A stretch of 64,000 bases of DNA from Cornus controversa (lineage: Eukaryota > Streptophyta > Magnoliopsida > Cornales > Cornaceae), in contig CM048849.1 in the NCBI GenBank assembly GCA_026545225.1, forward strand, positions 56,873,836-56,937,835. Direction: 5' to 3'. The stretch's first letter is position 1. Every line of letters begins with the position of its first letter. A program made the translations under genes and the position numbers. A model generated the notes under the pieces. The model ran no database searches and had not been told where the DNA came from. It saw only the letters and a list, made by a program, of their open reading frames with translations. This document shows, piece by piece, positions 1-12,132 of the stretch.

Positions 1-2646
1 ATTGCTGAAGAAATCGCTCAGCTAAAAATTGCCAAGTTTCCTTTTTGATAATTTTTATGCTTAAAATTGCTTGTCCAGAATAGATTGAATTAGGAAAGCA
101 AATTTGAAACTGGAAATGATTTATTTCCTTTTATTTTCTTTTTTCTTCTTACGTTTTTCCTTTCTATTTTTTCTGCGCACCATTAGGAAAAAACGTTATT
201 TTGTCTTATGAAGCCAAATTCTGTTTTATACGAAAGTGGCTTTGATAATAGTAGTGTTAAAGTGACAATACCATTTAGGCCTTCTGTGTTGCTTAGGAAA
301 AGTGATGAGGTAAAATATCATCATCTCAAGGTATGAGAAGTAGTGTGAGCTGCTAAAGTTTTGGGTGCTAAAAAATGTTCTATTTTTTGTTATCTTAAGA
401 ACTACATGTCTGTCAACCCAAATAGTTGGGAAAAGGTTTTGTTGAGTTGAATTTAAGAAATACATGTGACTTCTGCTGTAGTGGTATTAAATTGGATATG
501 GCTTCGTATCCCAGTATCCTGGGTAAATGGAGGATATTCTTATGTCATCTTTCTTCAAGTTAATGGGAGGGATCCTTATTTGCCGTCGAGTATTCAACAC
601 AAAAAGAAACCTGTAATTTTACCTATTTCATCTTCCAATAAGTGGAGGATAGTGGAATTTCTACTCTATTCCTTTGACAGAACCACATTTAACCTAGTTG
701 TTTTGCTTGAGTAATCGTGTTGACACAACCCTACAAGCTTAATGGTATTAGATACATGTGTGAACAATAAAGCCATTTTATGAGATGCACCCAACAACTG
801 TTCCCGAGTGATGGATAGAGAAGACTGATTTGAGTCCTGATGATTGTTTCTGAATCCATATAATAATCATCACATTATGCCCCTGAGAATGAAACTCAGG
901 GTTTTAGAGGAAGATTGAAGTTTGGTCATTGAAAATTTAGTGAGTTACACAAACATCATACACTAATGGTGTAAACCCGGCTTGATTACCGATAGTGAAG
1001 TATCCTTAACAGGTTGTATGTCTTAAAATTCAAAACTCAATTATAACAATCCATGATGTGGACTCTTATCTCTTTTGGTGTCTGAAGAACAATCATGATT
1101 TATGTGCTGCATTTTGATCCCTAAAAACAACATTATCAGCATTTTATAAAATGCATATTTTTGATCTAATTCAGCCAACTGATTTAGCTTTTCTGCCATT
1201 GCTCCCTTATACTCAATGCACGTCCTCTAACAAATACCATTACTGGATGTTGATATACCATGACAGCTCTGTCTTCATATCCTGAGGTTTATGGTCGAGC
1301 AAATCTGACATCAAAAATCACTCTTGCATTTTGACTTGGATGCCCAAGTCCATTTAGCATAAGGAGACAACAACATTAAGAACTAGTACAACTAAAGTAT
1401 TGCGCAGCAATGATTTATTCTTGGTTCCAAGAAACAATGCACATTCCTATCATGATGACATATGTTTTAGCTTGGGAGTGGTAATTAGATCATGATTCTT
1501 TTACATGTATTTTTAAAATCTTCGATGCAACTTTTCTTCATTATTGTGGGTTTTACTATTAGTGAGGATGTAGACTAGAGCTTCCATGGTACCTTTATAC
1601 TTTAGACAACTTACCTGCAGCAGTTATTAGGTACTTCAGTACAAAATTTTGGTTTTGATCATGATATGTTTAGGTCCACAAATTGCAACCTGAGCTATCC
1701 CGAACAAAACTTGACTTCAGTACTAGTTATACTTGTTATATGGTGCTCAATAAAACTGAACATTGATGTTAAATTAGTGGTAAACTGGTGAGCAGAAATT
1801 AACTTTATATTAATTTCTGGTTCTTCTGTCTTGATCTCATTTAACATGTCAAATCTTGAGTACATTGCCTTTTTGCTAGTGAATGATGTTAAGATATGTA
1901 AACACGTGATAATGGTAAAAATAGAATTACTTTGTTTTGACTTCTTTGTGTTCTTTGTTTTCTTTATTATGAAATATTAGATAGTTTTCCTAGATAATCT
2001 GAAAGCCTCAATGGATCATAAATTGATCTGCGTTCAAATAATTGGGAAGTAAGGCTTCCACATTTATCAGGTTTTTATTTCAATGATAAAATGCTTAAGT
2101 TTTAGTTTCTTCCATCTATTAATTTTGAGATATTTGGTTCTTTCTAGGGATTCAAATTCTGATGGGGAAGGTTTAGTTTGGGTTGGCCGACTTGTTTCCA
2201 TAAACTGAATCCAACGATTCCTAGTTGAGATTCTTATAGATGAGCTCGAGTTTGACGATTCTTTTGTATTCAACCCAAAAGATATATGCTTTTGCATAAT
2301 AGTATTTGGCATCTCCGTTTACTGCTGGATGATTTGATGGGCTTCTTGAGGTTGCTTGGTTTCTAGTTGTTCTTATAATTGCCAATCATAATCCTGATTT
2401 CGAAGGTTTTTCCATGAGTTTGTCTGTCCAGGAATCGTATACTGTGAACTTTACTATCATTTTGCTTATACTGGTCGACTATGTTGCTGATACCATAGAG
2501 TTGGAGTCTCTTGCTTTAACTGAAACCTTTCGGGTTGTAGTTTATCCTTTAGACTTGGTGTCTTAGGTTGACTCTTTTGCCATTTTGTTTGTCTTTTGTG
2601 CTTTATGCTTTTATTATACAGCACCATATCTTTTGATTCTTTTCAG
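1..2646. other. Gene-free stretch upstream of the first recognised NF-YA exon
   Basis: No exon could be recognised here. The first visible NF-YA exon starts in the middle of a codon, so at least one coding exon lies upstream. Known NF-YA4/7-type proteins begin with a short exon encoding something like MTSSVH, and I did not find a good match in this stretch. It is therefore probably the large first intron, possibly with 5' UTR, and the start codon may lie before position 1. The short open frames here have no recognisable protein content. Confidence 0.5.
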
Positions 2647-5600
2647 AAAATTGTTCTCCAGAAAATAACGAGCCTGATGAGCAGCAAAAGAACTCAGAAC
2701 CCCAAATCCAGTCTTCGTCTCCCGCAACTGGGATGATTCATCCTGGCATTACAGCGCCAAATGTTCAGTATGCGACACCTCCACAACTTGGAGCTGGACA
2801 TGCTATGGTACTATTTCAACTGGGATGAATTTATATTTTTGACATCGTTGGAAATTGTATTCTGTTTAGTTGCTCATATATTTTACTGAAATTAATCAAA
2901 TTATGGAAGCTTGATTTTTGTTTAATTTTTATAGTTCGCTGTTTGCAGTCCATTTCTGTTATCGTTTTATCTTGCAAAAGAACATACTTCTTCTTCGGCC
3001 CTCTCTTTGTCCGTAATCTCTATTGCAGTTACCTTGTCATTTTAATCTAATGGATCACAATCTTCCAGTGCCTAAAAAAATATCTTATTCAGAAATATGT
3101 TAAGGACATTAAATAATTTTATGAATCTTTTTATATTAGTTTCAACTTTACTTTTTTCTTTGGCTAAGATGAGACCATTATTTTGCAGTTTGGACAGGAT
3201 ATCAATACGAGTGTAATACTGACAGATGTTCGTGAGCACATATTCTAAAACAAAAAGGAAAAATATCATTTGGGCCTTGGGGAATAGCGCAAAAAAGAGA
3301 GAAAAAATGGAAATAGGGGACTCGTAGATTAAAGGTCGTGGATTTTCATTTTGCAACTGTGATCCTATAAATTGGTTCCATATTTTTAATTTAGAGAGTT
3401 AAATTCATGAGGCGAACGTATGGAGAATTAGTGTCTCTGTTTAGACAAGTCATTATAGTTTAGTTTCAATCTTCATGAAAGAAGTTTTGGCTCTGATGGA
3501 TTGCTATACTTTTGTGGACAGTTTTTGCAGTTTCTTGCCTTTTTTTGGAGATTGTAATGTTAATAGTTGTTTTTCAGGGTGTTGTTTAAGTGGTGAAGGA
3601 ATGGTAATGGCGGTATGTGTCATTTGCCGTAGTGGTAACAGGTTGGGTATGGTCAGCATGTGTCATTTGCAGTAGTGGAAACAGGTTGGGGATGGTTGTG
3701 GTAGCAGAATATCAGGTTATGATGGGTCAGTGTGGGGGTGGTTGTGATGTTGCTGGGGATGGTTTGCGAATAGTAAAATATGATTGTGGTGGCGTTTTTT
3801 GGTTTGGCAGGTGCTGGTGATGGCAATGGCATGGGAAGTGGTAATGGTGGTGGTGGTGGGCAATGTACATGATGTGTTTAAATATTTGAGATTCCTATAT
3901 CACCACCTAACAACCCAAATGTATTTCTTTTATTTTTCTAATCATATTTTCATTGCAAAAATATTAGATGGATCGGTTAAAATTTATTTCACTTCAAAAA
4001 TGTCTCTTATTCAAAAAACTTACTCCCTCCATTCCATATTAATTGTTCCTCTTTCTATTTTTTGGATGTCCCAAATAAATGTACCTTTTTGAAAAATCAA
4101 TGTACTTCTTTTACAACATTCCCAATTTCTAAAAAAGGTTGCACACAAATCACTTGTTACAAAGTAAATTTTAGAGGGACAGTTATCGAAATTCAATTTT
4201 TTTGTTATAACAATGTAAATGTTCTTGAAATGCATTTTGTTTATCATGACATCCTTATTTTTCTCTCTTTTCTTTCTTTCTTTCCTTTTTTCCCCCTTTT
4301 TTTCATAGCAGTGTCATCATTCTACTGTACCTCAAACTTTTGAAGGAATGCATCCGGATCACCCATAAAAGAATTTTTATTTATGTCAAATTGATTTCGT
4401 AAAATTTTATATAAATTTCAAATTGCAGTGATACCTTTTACGTTTTTTTCCCTTAGTGTTAATAAAACTAAAAGTGTTGAGAAGTTTGAAATTAGATGTA
4501 AAGTCAAATTCTTTTTATGATAGATGAGAACAAAATTGAAATGGGAAAATACATCTTCCTCATCAGTGCTAGTATGCATGGTTAAGTTTGAAATCTCTTA
4601 TGTCCAAGTTAGAGATCATGTAGAATCTCTGTAGATCTTGCCAATGGATATGGAAAATCTAATCGGAGTGTCTTTTCCCGGTGTGCAAATATGTTTTGGA
4701 TGATATAACATGTTGTTTGTTAGGATTGTGGTAGTTTTTATCAAGTGGGTACATATTCTTCTCTGCTTTGGATAATGCTGATATCTTCTTCAGAGATCAT
4801 TCCTGTTGGAAAATTTTCATTTAAATAATAGTCATTTTTTCTTACCATTTTACCCTCTTTCAGATCAAGTCATAAAAGTTGCACACTTTGACATCAATAG
4901 GAGTTTCGTTGTTTTACCATCCAAAGAGTCTGCTTGTTGACTGTTAAGAATAGATAGTAACTTTCTTAAGTGGCATGTGTCATGGGATTTTATCATTCAT
5001 CTTGGATTAGTGGTCTTGTCTGAGGCAAAAGTTCTTGATGAAGTACCAAAACAGAAACAGCTGTCAGAATGGTCCTGATTCTTCTTAACTTGAACAACTG
5101 AGAAAGCTTGGAATAGAAATCCATTTCTAATTCAAACTAGATTTCATGTAGAATTTGAAAATTGTTTTCTACCCTTCTCTGATTTAATTGAAGTGCCATA
5201 TGTCTTAGGTGCAGCCGGCTTACCCATATCCAGATCCTTATTATAGAAGCATCTTTGCTCCCTATGATGCACAGCCTTATCCTGTGCAGCCTTATCCTGC
5301 AGAACCAATGGTACGTTGTTTTTCTCATTGCCATGTACCAAAAGTATCATTGATCTCGGTAATATAGTGGTTTGCAGTGATATTAAGACAACACTTGACT
5401 TTTTTTTTGGTTAGGGATGTAACCCGAACACACTTTGCTTTTAAATCTTGCTTATAAACATAGATCTCCTTATTGTTAAATGGTGATTTGTTTCAGGTTC
5501 ATCTTCAGTTAATGGGAATTCAGCAAGCTGGTGTTCCATTGCCATCAGATGCAGTGGAGGAGCCTGTGTTTGTCAATGCAAAACAATATCACGGCATCTT

Positions 5601-6371
5601 GCGCCGTCGGCAATCTCGTGCAAAAGCTGAATCAGAAAATAAAATGCTCAAGTCTCGGAAGGTATATAATTAATGGAATATTTTTTCTCTTTTTTGTTTT
5701 CAAAGAATGTTTCATTCCATGACTTCCTTGGATCTATGGGTTTTACTTCTAACTACAGCTTTCTGCTGATTCTTGAGCTTAACTTTGTCTAAACTATCTG
5801 TATGGCTATATTACAAAATTGGACATGTTAATCTCTATTCCAGACATGAAACCATCATAAATTGGATCCCACAAAGTACGAACCTATATTATTGCTAAAA
5901 CATTGATAACATTTTAGTTAATTGGTTCAGTGGTATGGTGGGAGTATTACTGCCTTCGAAATTATAAAAATTCCATGCTTCAATGTTTCTGCTATTCCTG
6001 CATTAAGATATATATGTTTTTTAATCCCCAGTCAATTGTGTGGGATAAACCACAGATTACCATCACCCCTCCAGATGTGTAAAATAGCTTTGGGCCTATA
6101 TCAAGATTAAAATGTCTTCCTTTTTAAATCCATATTATTTTAGCAAAGATTCTTTCGGGGCTTACGATTTCAACTAAATATGCAGCCATACTTGCATGAA
6201 TCTCGACATTTGCATGCACTGAGAAGAGCAAGAGGATGTGGGGGTCGTTTTCTGAATTCAAAGCAGAAAGAGAACGAACTGAATGAGATGGCATCAAGTG
6301 ACAAGATGCAGCCCAACATCAATCTCAACTCTGATAAAAACGATCTTGCTTCCTCAGACAGTGCTTCTTGA
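2647..6371 (+). CDS. NF-YA: Nuclear transcription factor Y subunit A (NF-YA4/7 type), 5' end not found
   Basis: This is the DNA-sequence-specific subunit of the trimeric NF-Y factor, which binds CCAAT boxes in the nucleus together with NF-YB and NF-YC. Visible coding exons are 2647-2807, 5209-5310, 5497-5661 and 6186-6371 (stop TGA 6369-6371). All introns are GT-AG, and phases agree across every junction. About 203 residues are visible. The third exon carries subdomain A1, the NF-YB/C contact ([19 protein letters not shown]). The last exon carries A2, the CCAAT-binding part ([20 protein letters not shown]). The intron between them falls in the linker just before PYLHESRH. The segment [19 protein letters not shown] and the short total length fit the NF-YA4/7 clade. 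The first visible exon begins with two bases of a split codon, so an upstream coding exon is missing from this model. I saw no miR169-like site in the 3' region, as expected for this clade. The family call is certain; the exact orthologue is an inference. Confidence 0.93.
3550..3870 (+). repeat. GT/GGT-rich low-complexity block in an NF-YA intron
   Basis: The stretch is unusually rich in G and T on the + strand (repeated GGTGGT, GTGGTGG and GGGGATGGTT words). The phrases TGTCATTTGC and AACAGGTTGGG are repeated about 50 bases apart near 3618-3690. Short open frames across it are composition artefacts. No exon is supported. Confidence 0.5.
4021..4150 (+). mobile_element. Stowaway-type MITE fragment, one end only
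   Basis: In the second visible intron of the NF-YA gene the sequence TACTCCCTCCATTCC matches the terminal repeat of Stowaway (Tc1/mariner) MITEs (CTCCCTCCGTTCC after a TA target). It is followed by the typical internal phrase ATTAATTGTTCCTCTTTC and GGATGTCCCAAAT. I did not find the opposite inverted end (a GGAGGGAGTA motif) nearby, so the copy looks truncated. The right boundary is approximate. Confidence 0.6.
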
Positions 6372-6830
6372 TATTTTCAGAGCAATGGTGATGTTCAAGC
6401 AATGGGCCTTGGAAGACGGTTGTATACCGGTAAAGGCCAGGAAACTAGGGTTCCAAACCAGCGTTAATAGTCCCAGTATGGCTGGTTTATAGGTTAGTCA
6501 GACTGTACTTTCAACTCAAAAGTGTATTTAGGTTTTTCAGTAGTATGCTTGTAGGGAGTTGCATAGATAGGAGCAAGTGTAGTGCGCAATAGATTTCATA
6601 CTAGCTTTGTGATCTTTCCTAGGGAGTTATGATTGAGTTTGCTGTGTGAACATGTCTTTCCACTTGAAGGGTCTGGTTGAGTTGAAATTTCTAACAGAAA
6701 AGTCTTGTTAGTTGTTTTCATTTAATTATTGTCTATTAGAATATAAGGTTGGCTCTTTGTTATGTAATATTAGCAATTGGATTTGTATTGTTATAATATA
6801 TTGAATAAATGTAGTAGTTTTGACTAAAAT
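6372..6830 (+). other. Probable 3' UTR of the NF-YA gene
   Basis: T-rich sequence follows the stop codon. A canonical AATAAA poly(A) signal lies at 6804-6809, in an AT-rich setting typical of plant 3' ends. The end point is an estimate. Confidence 0.45.
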
Positions 6831-7955
6831 TGATTATACAATAGGCAGGTTGCTGGGCATACCCTGAATGACCATGACTACCACAAGTGGAGTGCCTTCA
6901 TATCTGCATAGAACCAAGAAAATTTGGAAAACTTGATATTTGAAAATTTATTGCAATTGGGTGTCTTGAACCCATATTCCCAAGGAAAATGTTAAGCCAA
7001 TTAATCATTTATGAGATGATATCATGTGCACTCAGAAAAATTCCATTGATCTTTCAGAGTTTTACTTGTGTGGCTGGTCTATGAAAGGGTACAAAGTTCA
7101 TTGCTTAACCAGGATAATCACGTGACTTGCAGAAAGAATAGAATTAGGCCCTCCCATCTTCCTTATAAGAATGGGAATGCATGTCCTACAATACAATGTT
7201 GAGAACAGATCATTATATATTGGTTTTAGCATGTCAGATAAAATTAGAACAGCAACTTCACACTACTTTTATTGAAACCAAGACACAAATCATGATCAAA
7301 GCAACACATGGCCTACGAAAACCCTAGTTTGAGCGTTTTCTTTTAAAAAATGTTAGGAAAACTCTGTTACAGGCTCTGCAATTGAGTGTTTGAGAGCAAA
7401 ACTTCTGGATAATTGTCCACAATGCGGCAAATATATGAACTTTGAATCACCTATTTCCGGAATGGTCAGTTTGGTTCCTTGGTTTGAGATTTGATTGTGG
7501 TCATTTCTCCCATTTCTGGATGGCTTCTTGTATAGATTTAACAATTATTAGATAAGTTTTATGTTCAACAATTATTGCATGAAATCAGTCTACTGCTTAA
7601 CCACCTTTGTAAAGTACATGGAAGGCTCACATCAAAGCAAGACGAGCCATAGTTGGTCCGTGTTTATTCGCTTATTATATGATGAAATTCCAATTCTCAT
7701 AAAAAGAGGATTTCCTTCTCCAACAAAAAAAATGATGAAATGAAATTCTTAGAAGGCACTTGTGTAGGTCAATTAGTAGGTCTTCCCCTCCCTCCCCTCT
7801 CACGGAGATTTTGAACATTTTTTTCTAAATTATAGTGAAAAATAATTCCAATGTTGCTGCCAACATACTCTAAGAACATGTCCCACATGTCAACATACTC
7901 TTAAGAACATTTTTAAGACAAGTTAAAAAAATATATAAAAATGTATCCAAATCCT
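6831..7955. other. Intergenic region between the convergent NF-YA and bL20m genes
   Basis: The two neighbouring genes converge here, so the stretch should hold both 3' UTR ends. I see no exon or RNA gene. A short local direct repeat (ACATACTCT...AAGAACAT) occurs at about 7863-7915. Confidence 0.5.
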
Positions 7956-10456
7956 CTAAGAAATGCCTGCCTTTTTGGGAGGTACCACCTTGTTCCCAGG
8001 GAAGGCTTTGCTAGAGATGTCCACCAGGGCCTTGAAGCTATATGGTTCGTGCATTGAGAGCTCTGACAGAACTTTCCTGTTGAGTTGTATGTTCTCCTTC
8101 ATCAGCCCATGCATGAAGTTACCATAATTAACCTGGTATGAAACAAAAACAAATAAAACAATATAAGTCAGTTTCCCACTTAATAAATTTGTTGCTAGAA
8201 AAAGCTAAGTCTCTAGCTGTTTGGTTCATACAGGTAGGTGAATTAACCACTCCAGAGTAAGAAAAGAAAACCATCCACAAGGTTTCTAGGATCAATAATA
8301 TGATAGCATATGCATCTCAACTTGAATTAGTAGTAGTACATCTCATGGCCCTAAAAGCAGTGCAACTATACAACCTTTGTGTTTCCTAATCCACCATTAC
8401 GGTCATGAAACTTTGTCCAGTTCTTAAACACCATTGGGTTCCACTCTCAAAAACACTAATATTGAAAGGAAGCACCCATATAAAGGAGGATTACAATTAC
8501 ACTGAATCTATTTGATTCGTATAGATAAGTTAGCAGATAAATAGTTAGATCCTACCCTGAAAGCACCATGATATTCTTAGAAAAGTGCCACAAAACAAAT
8601 CAAAGTTTTTATTGACAAGGGAAAGTGCACTGTATGTAACCAATGAAAACAAAAATAATCAATAACAGTGTAAATTTAGACAATATTACAAAAATCTTAT
8701 CTCTGGCTATATTTTTATCTTTTGCATTTTCTTCTACACAACAGATAATACACTAATGAAATAAGCATAGCAGAAACCACGGAATGGGAAGGCATCATTC
8801 GACAAAAACAATCACAACAACCAATTAAACCATAGCCAAAGCCAAAGACATCTGGGTAACTCTCAGACATGAAAGCTCAATCGCTCACACCTAGAGTTGG
8901 CTTTCCAGGGTTCCTGTTTAAAACCCTGTAAGAATGAATTATTACCAGTGGAAAGGAGAACTACAGAGAAAGAAAGACAAGGTGTCCTAAAAGAAATAAC
9001 ACCAACCAACAATAAAACATAGCTAAAGATATCAGGACCCTACTCGTAAGAACCCTACTTATGACACTCCCCTGGAACCATCCAGCAATATAATTCTCAG
9101 ACAAAGAGCACCCAAGAAATTATTATTCTAAAGTTACGGTGTGAAAGCTTCAGTAAGATTGTGCTTTGATTACTTTGTTTTACAATGTTTCGAATCTAGA
9201 GAAGGGATATAATCTAACTATTCTTTTGTACAAAATTTAGTAATACAACATGTCCCTTAGAAAATTTATATTATTAGAATTTGTTCCCACTTCATATGAT
9301 TTATTTCAGCTTGTCTTTTGGGGGGTGGGGGAGGTTGAGAACACCAATAAATCAACATTTCGGAGAGCTTAGGTTTCATAGCACATGCACATCATCTCCA
9401 ACAGTCCAACCTCAAATCCCCACGGTATGAACTTTTTACTGTACAATAATTACTCCATAACCTGTAAGCCTCTTAGAAGAGAAAAAGTTCACCTACTCCT
9501 CCTCCCCCCTCTTCATGCTTCCACAATCAGGGCCTCTCTAAAAGGCTCGAACGTATAAAGTATCCTCTAAATTTGTTGTAAAACAGATGCGTCCCTTTTA
9601 GTTTTTTTAAAAAAAAAAGAAGAAGAAAACTTCTATATTATCAAACTCTAAACTCAACCACAAAATGTGAGCACACCTACTAGTAACTTTGCTTGCTGAG
9701 AACTCCCAATTAATATTGGCAGAGAGCAATTGTAAACAGCCATACATCCCAAGGTTAAGGCCTCAAAACTTTAGTAGACCTGTGGGAAAAAGGATTAATC
9801 CTGAAAATTTTAGCGAATATTTCCAATTTTATAAGTAGTATATTCTGTACATGAGTTGGTAGCTTAGTGACGATATCTCATATTTTGCAAGAGTGTGGAA
9901 AAACAGTAACAAAGTTCAGGCTAAACAATCTCTAAGCAATCCAGAAAGGTTCAAAGCAAAGGCAGGACTTTGAAGAAAAGGTCATTTACTACCATCAATC
10001 GAAAGCAATCCACAAGACTCGAGCTGAATTGGCATGAATATCATTATTAGGATGATCTTCCTCCCAAATTCTAATAGCAGTATAAGTACCTAATACTAGT
10101 CGACACTATTAAATGTGTTTGTTCTAGTGTTTAACGGACTCCATACATGAGCAAAAGAAGATCATGATCTTCAACATTTCTTTAACCTTCGTTTGCAATA
10201 ATATGGAAGGAAAGACCAAAAATCAAGAATGACATGTAGGCAGTTTATAAAGAGAGAATAAGGAAATTACTCCGTGTTGGCGCGTGCCGGCGTTGATGCG
10301 TTCGATCCAGAGGGAGCGCATGTCCCGCTTCTTGTTGCGACGGTCTCTATAAGAATACTGGAGTGCCTTCTCAACCCTCTCTCTCGCTATCCTAATGCAG
10401 TTCTTTGCTCTCCCTCTAAACCCCTTCGCTAGCTTAAATATCTCCTTCTTGTTCAT
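7956..10456 (-). CDS. Mitochondrial large-subunit ribosomal protein bL20
   Basis: This is a structural protein of the large organellar ribosomal subunit that binds 23S-type rRNA during assembly. Two coding exons on the - strand are supported: 10456-10271 (62 codons) and 8132-7956 (58 codons plus TAG), giving 120 aa, the usual length for bL20. The start [20 protein letters not shown] and the core [20 protein letters not shown] are classic bL20. The second exon continues with [20 protein letters not shown] and ends in KKAGIS. Donor and acceptor are GT and AG, and the junction falls between codons after QHG. The reading frame stays open upstream to 10711, but homologues start at MNKKEIF and the upstream part looks like leader, so I chose 10456. 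No long presequence is visible; plant bL20m resembles this (I recall Arabidopsis AT1G16740). The single intron is 2.1 kb. Family identity is near certain; the mitochondrial assignment rests on similarity to the plant nuclear-encoded form, since the plastid protein is encoded in plastid DNA. Confidence 0.95.
8133..10270 (-). other. Intron of the bL20m gene
   Basis: This 2.1-kb GT-AG intron separates the two bL20 coding exons. It is AT-rich. I see no transposon boundary or other gene in it. Confidence 0.8.
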
Positions 10457-10711
10457 CTCTCTCTGTGTGTATATATATATATATATATAAGGTTTCAATT
10501 TGAAGAAGAAAGAGAAATAAGAGGAAGAGAATATGTACCTATTTGGTTTCCGGAGGCCGACGATGAGATCTCCGAAGCGGTCGCCTGTCGTCGAGCACTC
10601 TAGCAGCTGCTGGTCGTCACTTCCTGTCGAAGAGAGAAATGAGAACGGTGATACGTGTTGTTCATAGTAGGGCTTCGTTGTTCTAAAATTCACATGGCCA
10701 ATGGGTCTCAT
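10457..10711 (-). other. 5' leader of the bL20m gene, with a probable small intron and AT microsatellite
   Basis: On the - strand the bases CCAAATAG are followed by a GTACAT donor at 10538, and CACACAG lies just before the start codon. This suggests a 76-bp intron (about 10463-10538) in the 5' UTR. A TA dinucleotide run lies near 10471-10489. The frame is open across this stretch, but its residues are low-complexity (YIYIYIY), which argues for untranslated sequence. Inference from splice-site appearance only. Confidence 0.45.
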
Positions 10712-12130
10712 TAAGAATGACTCAGTACTTCAGCCCAATGGACTGCCAGTCCATTATGCCATATCATTGGTCTTTCAATTTCAAAGAGTGAGAGGTTGGC
10801 AAGGCAAATTGTGAGCCCATAGAATCAATGTCACACAAAGTGCCAACTATACAAGTAATAGGTCTATAGCTATGCAATATATACAACTAAATGTGCAGCT
10901 TATTATATGAATGAGCTCATCTCCACTCCCAAATCATTTATCATTTATTAATCAAGGCAGGACTGGGAGGGGTGGGTACAGGACAGGACGATTTATGTTT
11001 TTAAAAATATTTTTTTAAAAAAATAATTTTTGTAATTGTACTCTTTTTTTATATTTACACTCTTGCGTGATAAATTTTTTGATAATTTACATGTGTACTA
11101 CTAATAAGATTTGAACAAATAAATATTATATAACTGTATAAGACTAATTTTGTATGTGTATAATATATATAAGGGTAATATGGTAAATATAAATGAGGCC
11201 GAACGGGGGTACATATCCCTATTCCCGTCCCACAATTATGTAGTTCTTCCTTCTCACTCTCATAACCGTCCTACAATTATTCAAACTCCCCAAAACTAAT
11301 TTCAACGAGACAGGGAAGGACGGGACCCCGCCAGGGCGGGGCAAATTGTCATCCCTACTTATTTAAAACTGATTCAGTATTATATTTTGCAATTGAAGTG
11401 AATCAAGTATTATAAAATTAGGACAGACATATATGATATAACACAGTCATACCTTATCTTTTTGGCTTAACCCTCTCCTTCTCCCTCTCTCATATATACC
11501 AAATGAGATAGTAAAGAATGATGAACTGATCATATAATTAATGTGTATGCATGTATACATATCATCAAACATTTTTAATCCATAAATGTGAAAAGGTCAA
11601 ACTTCTACATTATAGATTCAATTGATTTGTACTAGATCATCTTCATTAAATTTGGGATATATATATTTATATATATATTAAAAGATTTTGTTGGTTCCAG
11701 AGATTCAAATTGCCTTTATCACGAGAACGAGGGAGGATGCAATATATAACTCGAGATAGGAGTGGATCAAAAAGAATTAGATATATGTTGTTTTGATGTG
11801 AATATATTTTTTTTTTCTTTCTCAAATACAATTTTGTACTCCCAAAACAAAAAGATGATTAAGTTTTTTTAAAAAAATAAAAATGGTGTCATGTTATTTA
11901 ACCAATTGTGTCTCATACATGATAAATGAATTTATTGTATAGATGTAATGTGTTGTATCATCCATTTAAAATGCATAAAATCATCCAATACACTAGTGAG
12001 GATCATCATGTGTTGCATCGATCACACCTTTAAAAGTGCCACAAAGTTGATTTTAATTTAATGTGACTATTAAAGTGATATTTATATACGAAAATTAAAC
12101 TTTTAAAACTCAATTTTTTACACTTACACT
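10712..12130. other. Intergenic region with a hAT-like repeat remnant
   Basis: This lies upstream of bL20m. No exon is recognised. The only structured element I see is the hAT-like remnant at about 10950-11358. The rest is AT-rich with short TA runs. Confidence 0.45.
10950..11358. mobile_element. hAT-like non-autonomous element, ends partly eroded
   Basis: The right side ends in GGGCAAATTGTCATCCCTA. Read on the other strand this is TAGGGATGACAATTTGCCC, the typical terminal repeat of a large plant hAT family. G-rich and C-rich subterminal parts (GGGAGGGGTGGG on the left; GGGACCCCGCCAGGGCGGGG on the right) flank an AT-rich core, again as in this family. The left terminus is not intact and I could not find a clean 8-bp target duplication, so the left boundary is approximate. 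Confidence 0.5.
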
Positions 12131-12132
12131 TG

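Noticed and set aside
466..714. 82-codon open frame starting MTSAVV, superficially like an NF-YA start
   Set aside because: It begins at GTG, not ATG, shares only three residues with MTSSVH, has no suitable phase-1 donor, and the rest is not NF-YA-like.
3475..4343. Chain of open frames in the NF-YA intron
   Set aside because: They arise from GT-rich and T-rich composition and a Stowaway fragment; none resembles a known protein.
6372..6830. miR169 target site in the NF-YA 3' region
   Set aside because: CAAGCAATGGGCCTTGGAAG near 6395 shares a few bases with miR169 sites but pairs poorly, and the NF-YA4/7 clade is not known as a miR169 target.
10223..10711. 162-codon frame as the full bL20m protein
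   Set aside because: The first 85 codons include low-complexity TA-repeat residues and probably a leader intron, and the last part reads past the GT donor into the intron. Homologues start at MNKKEIF.
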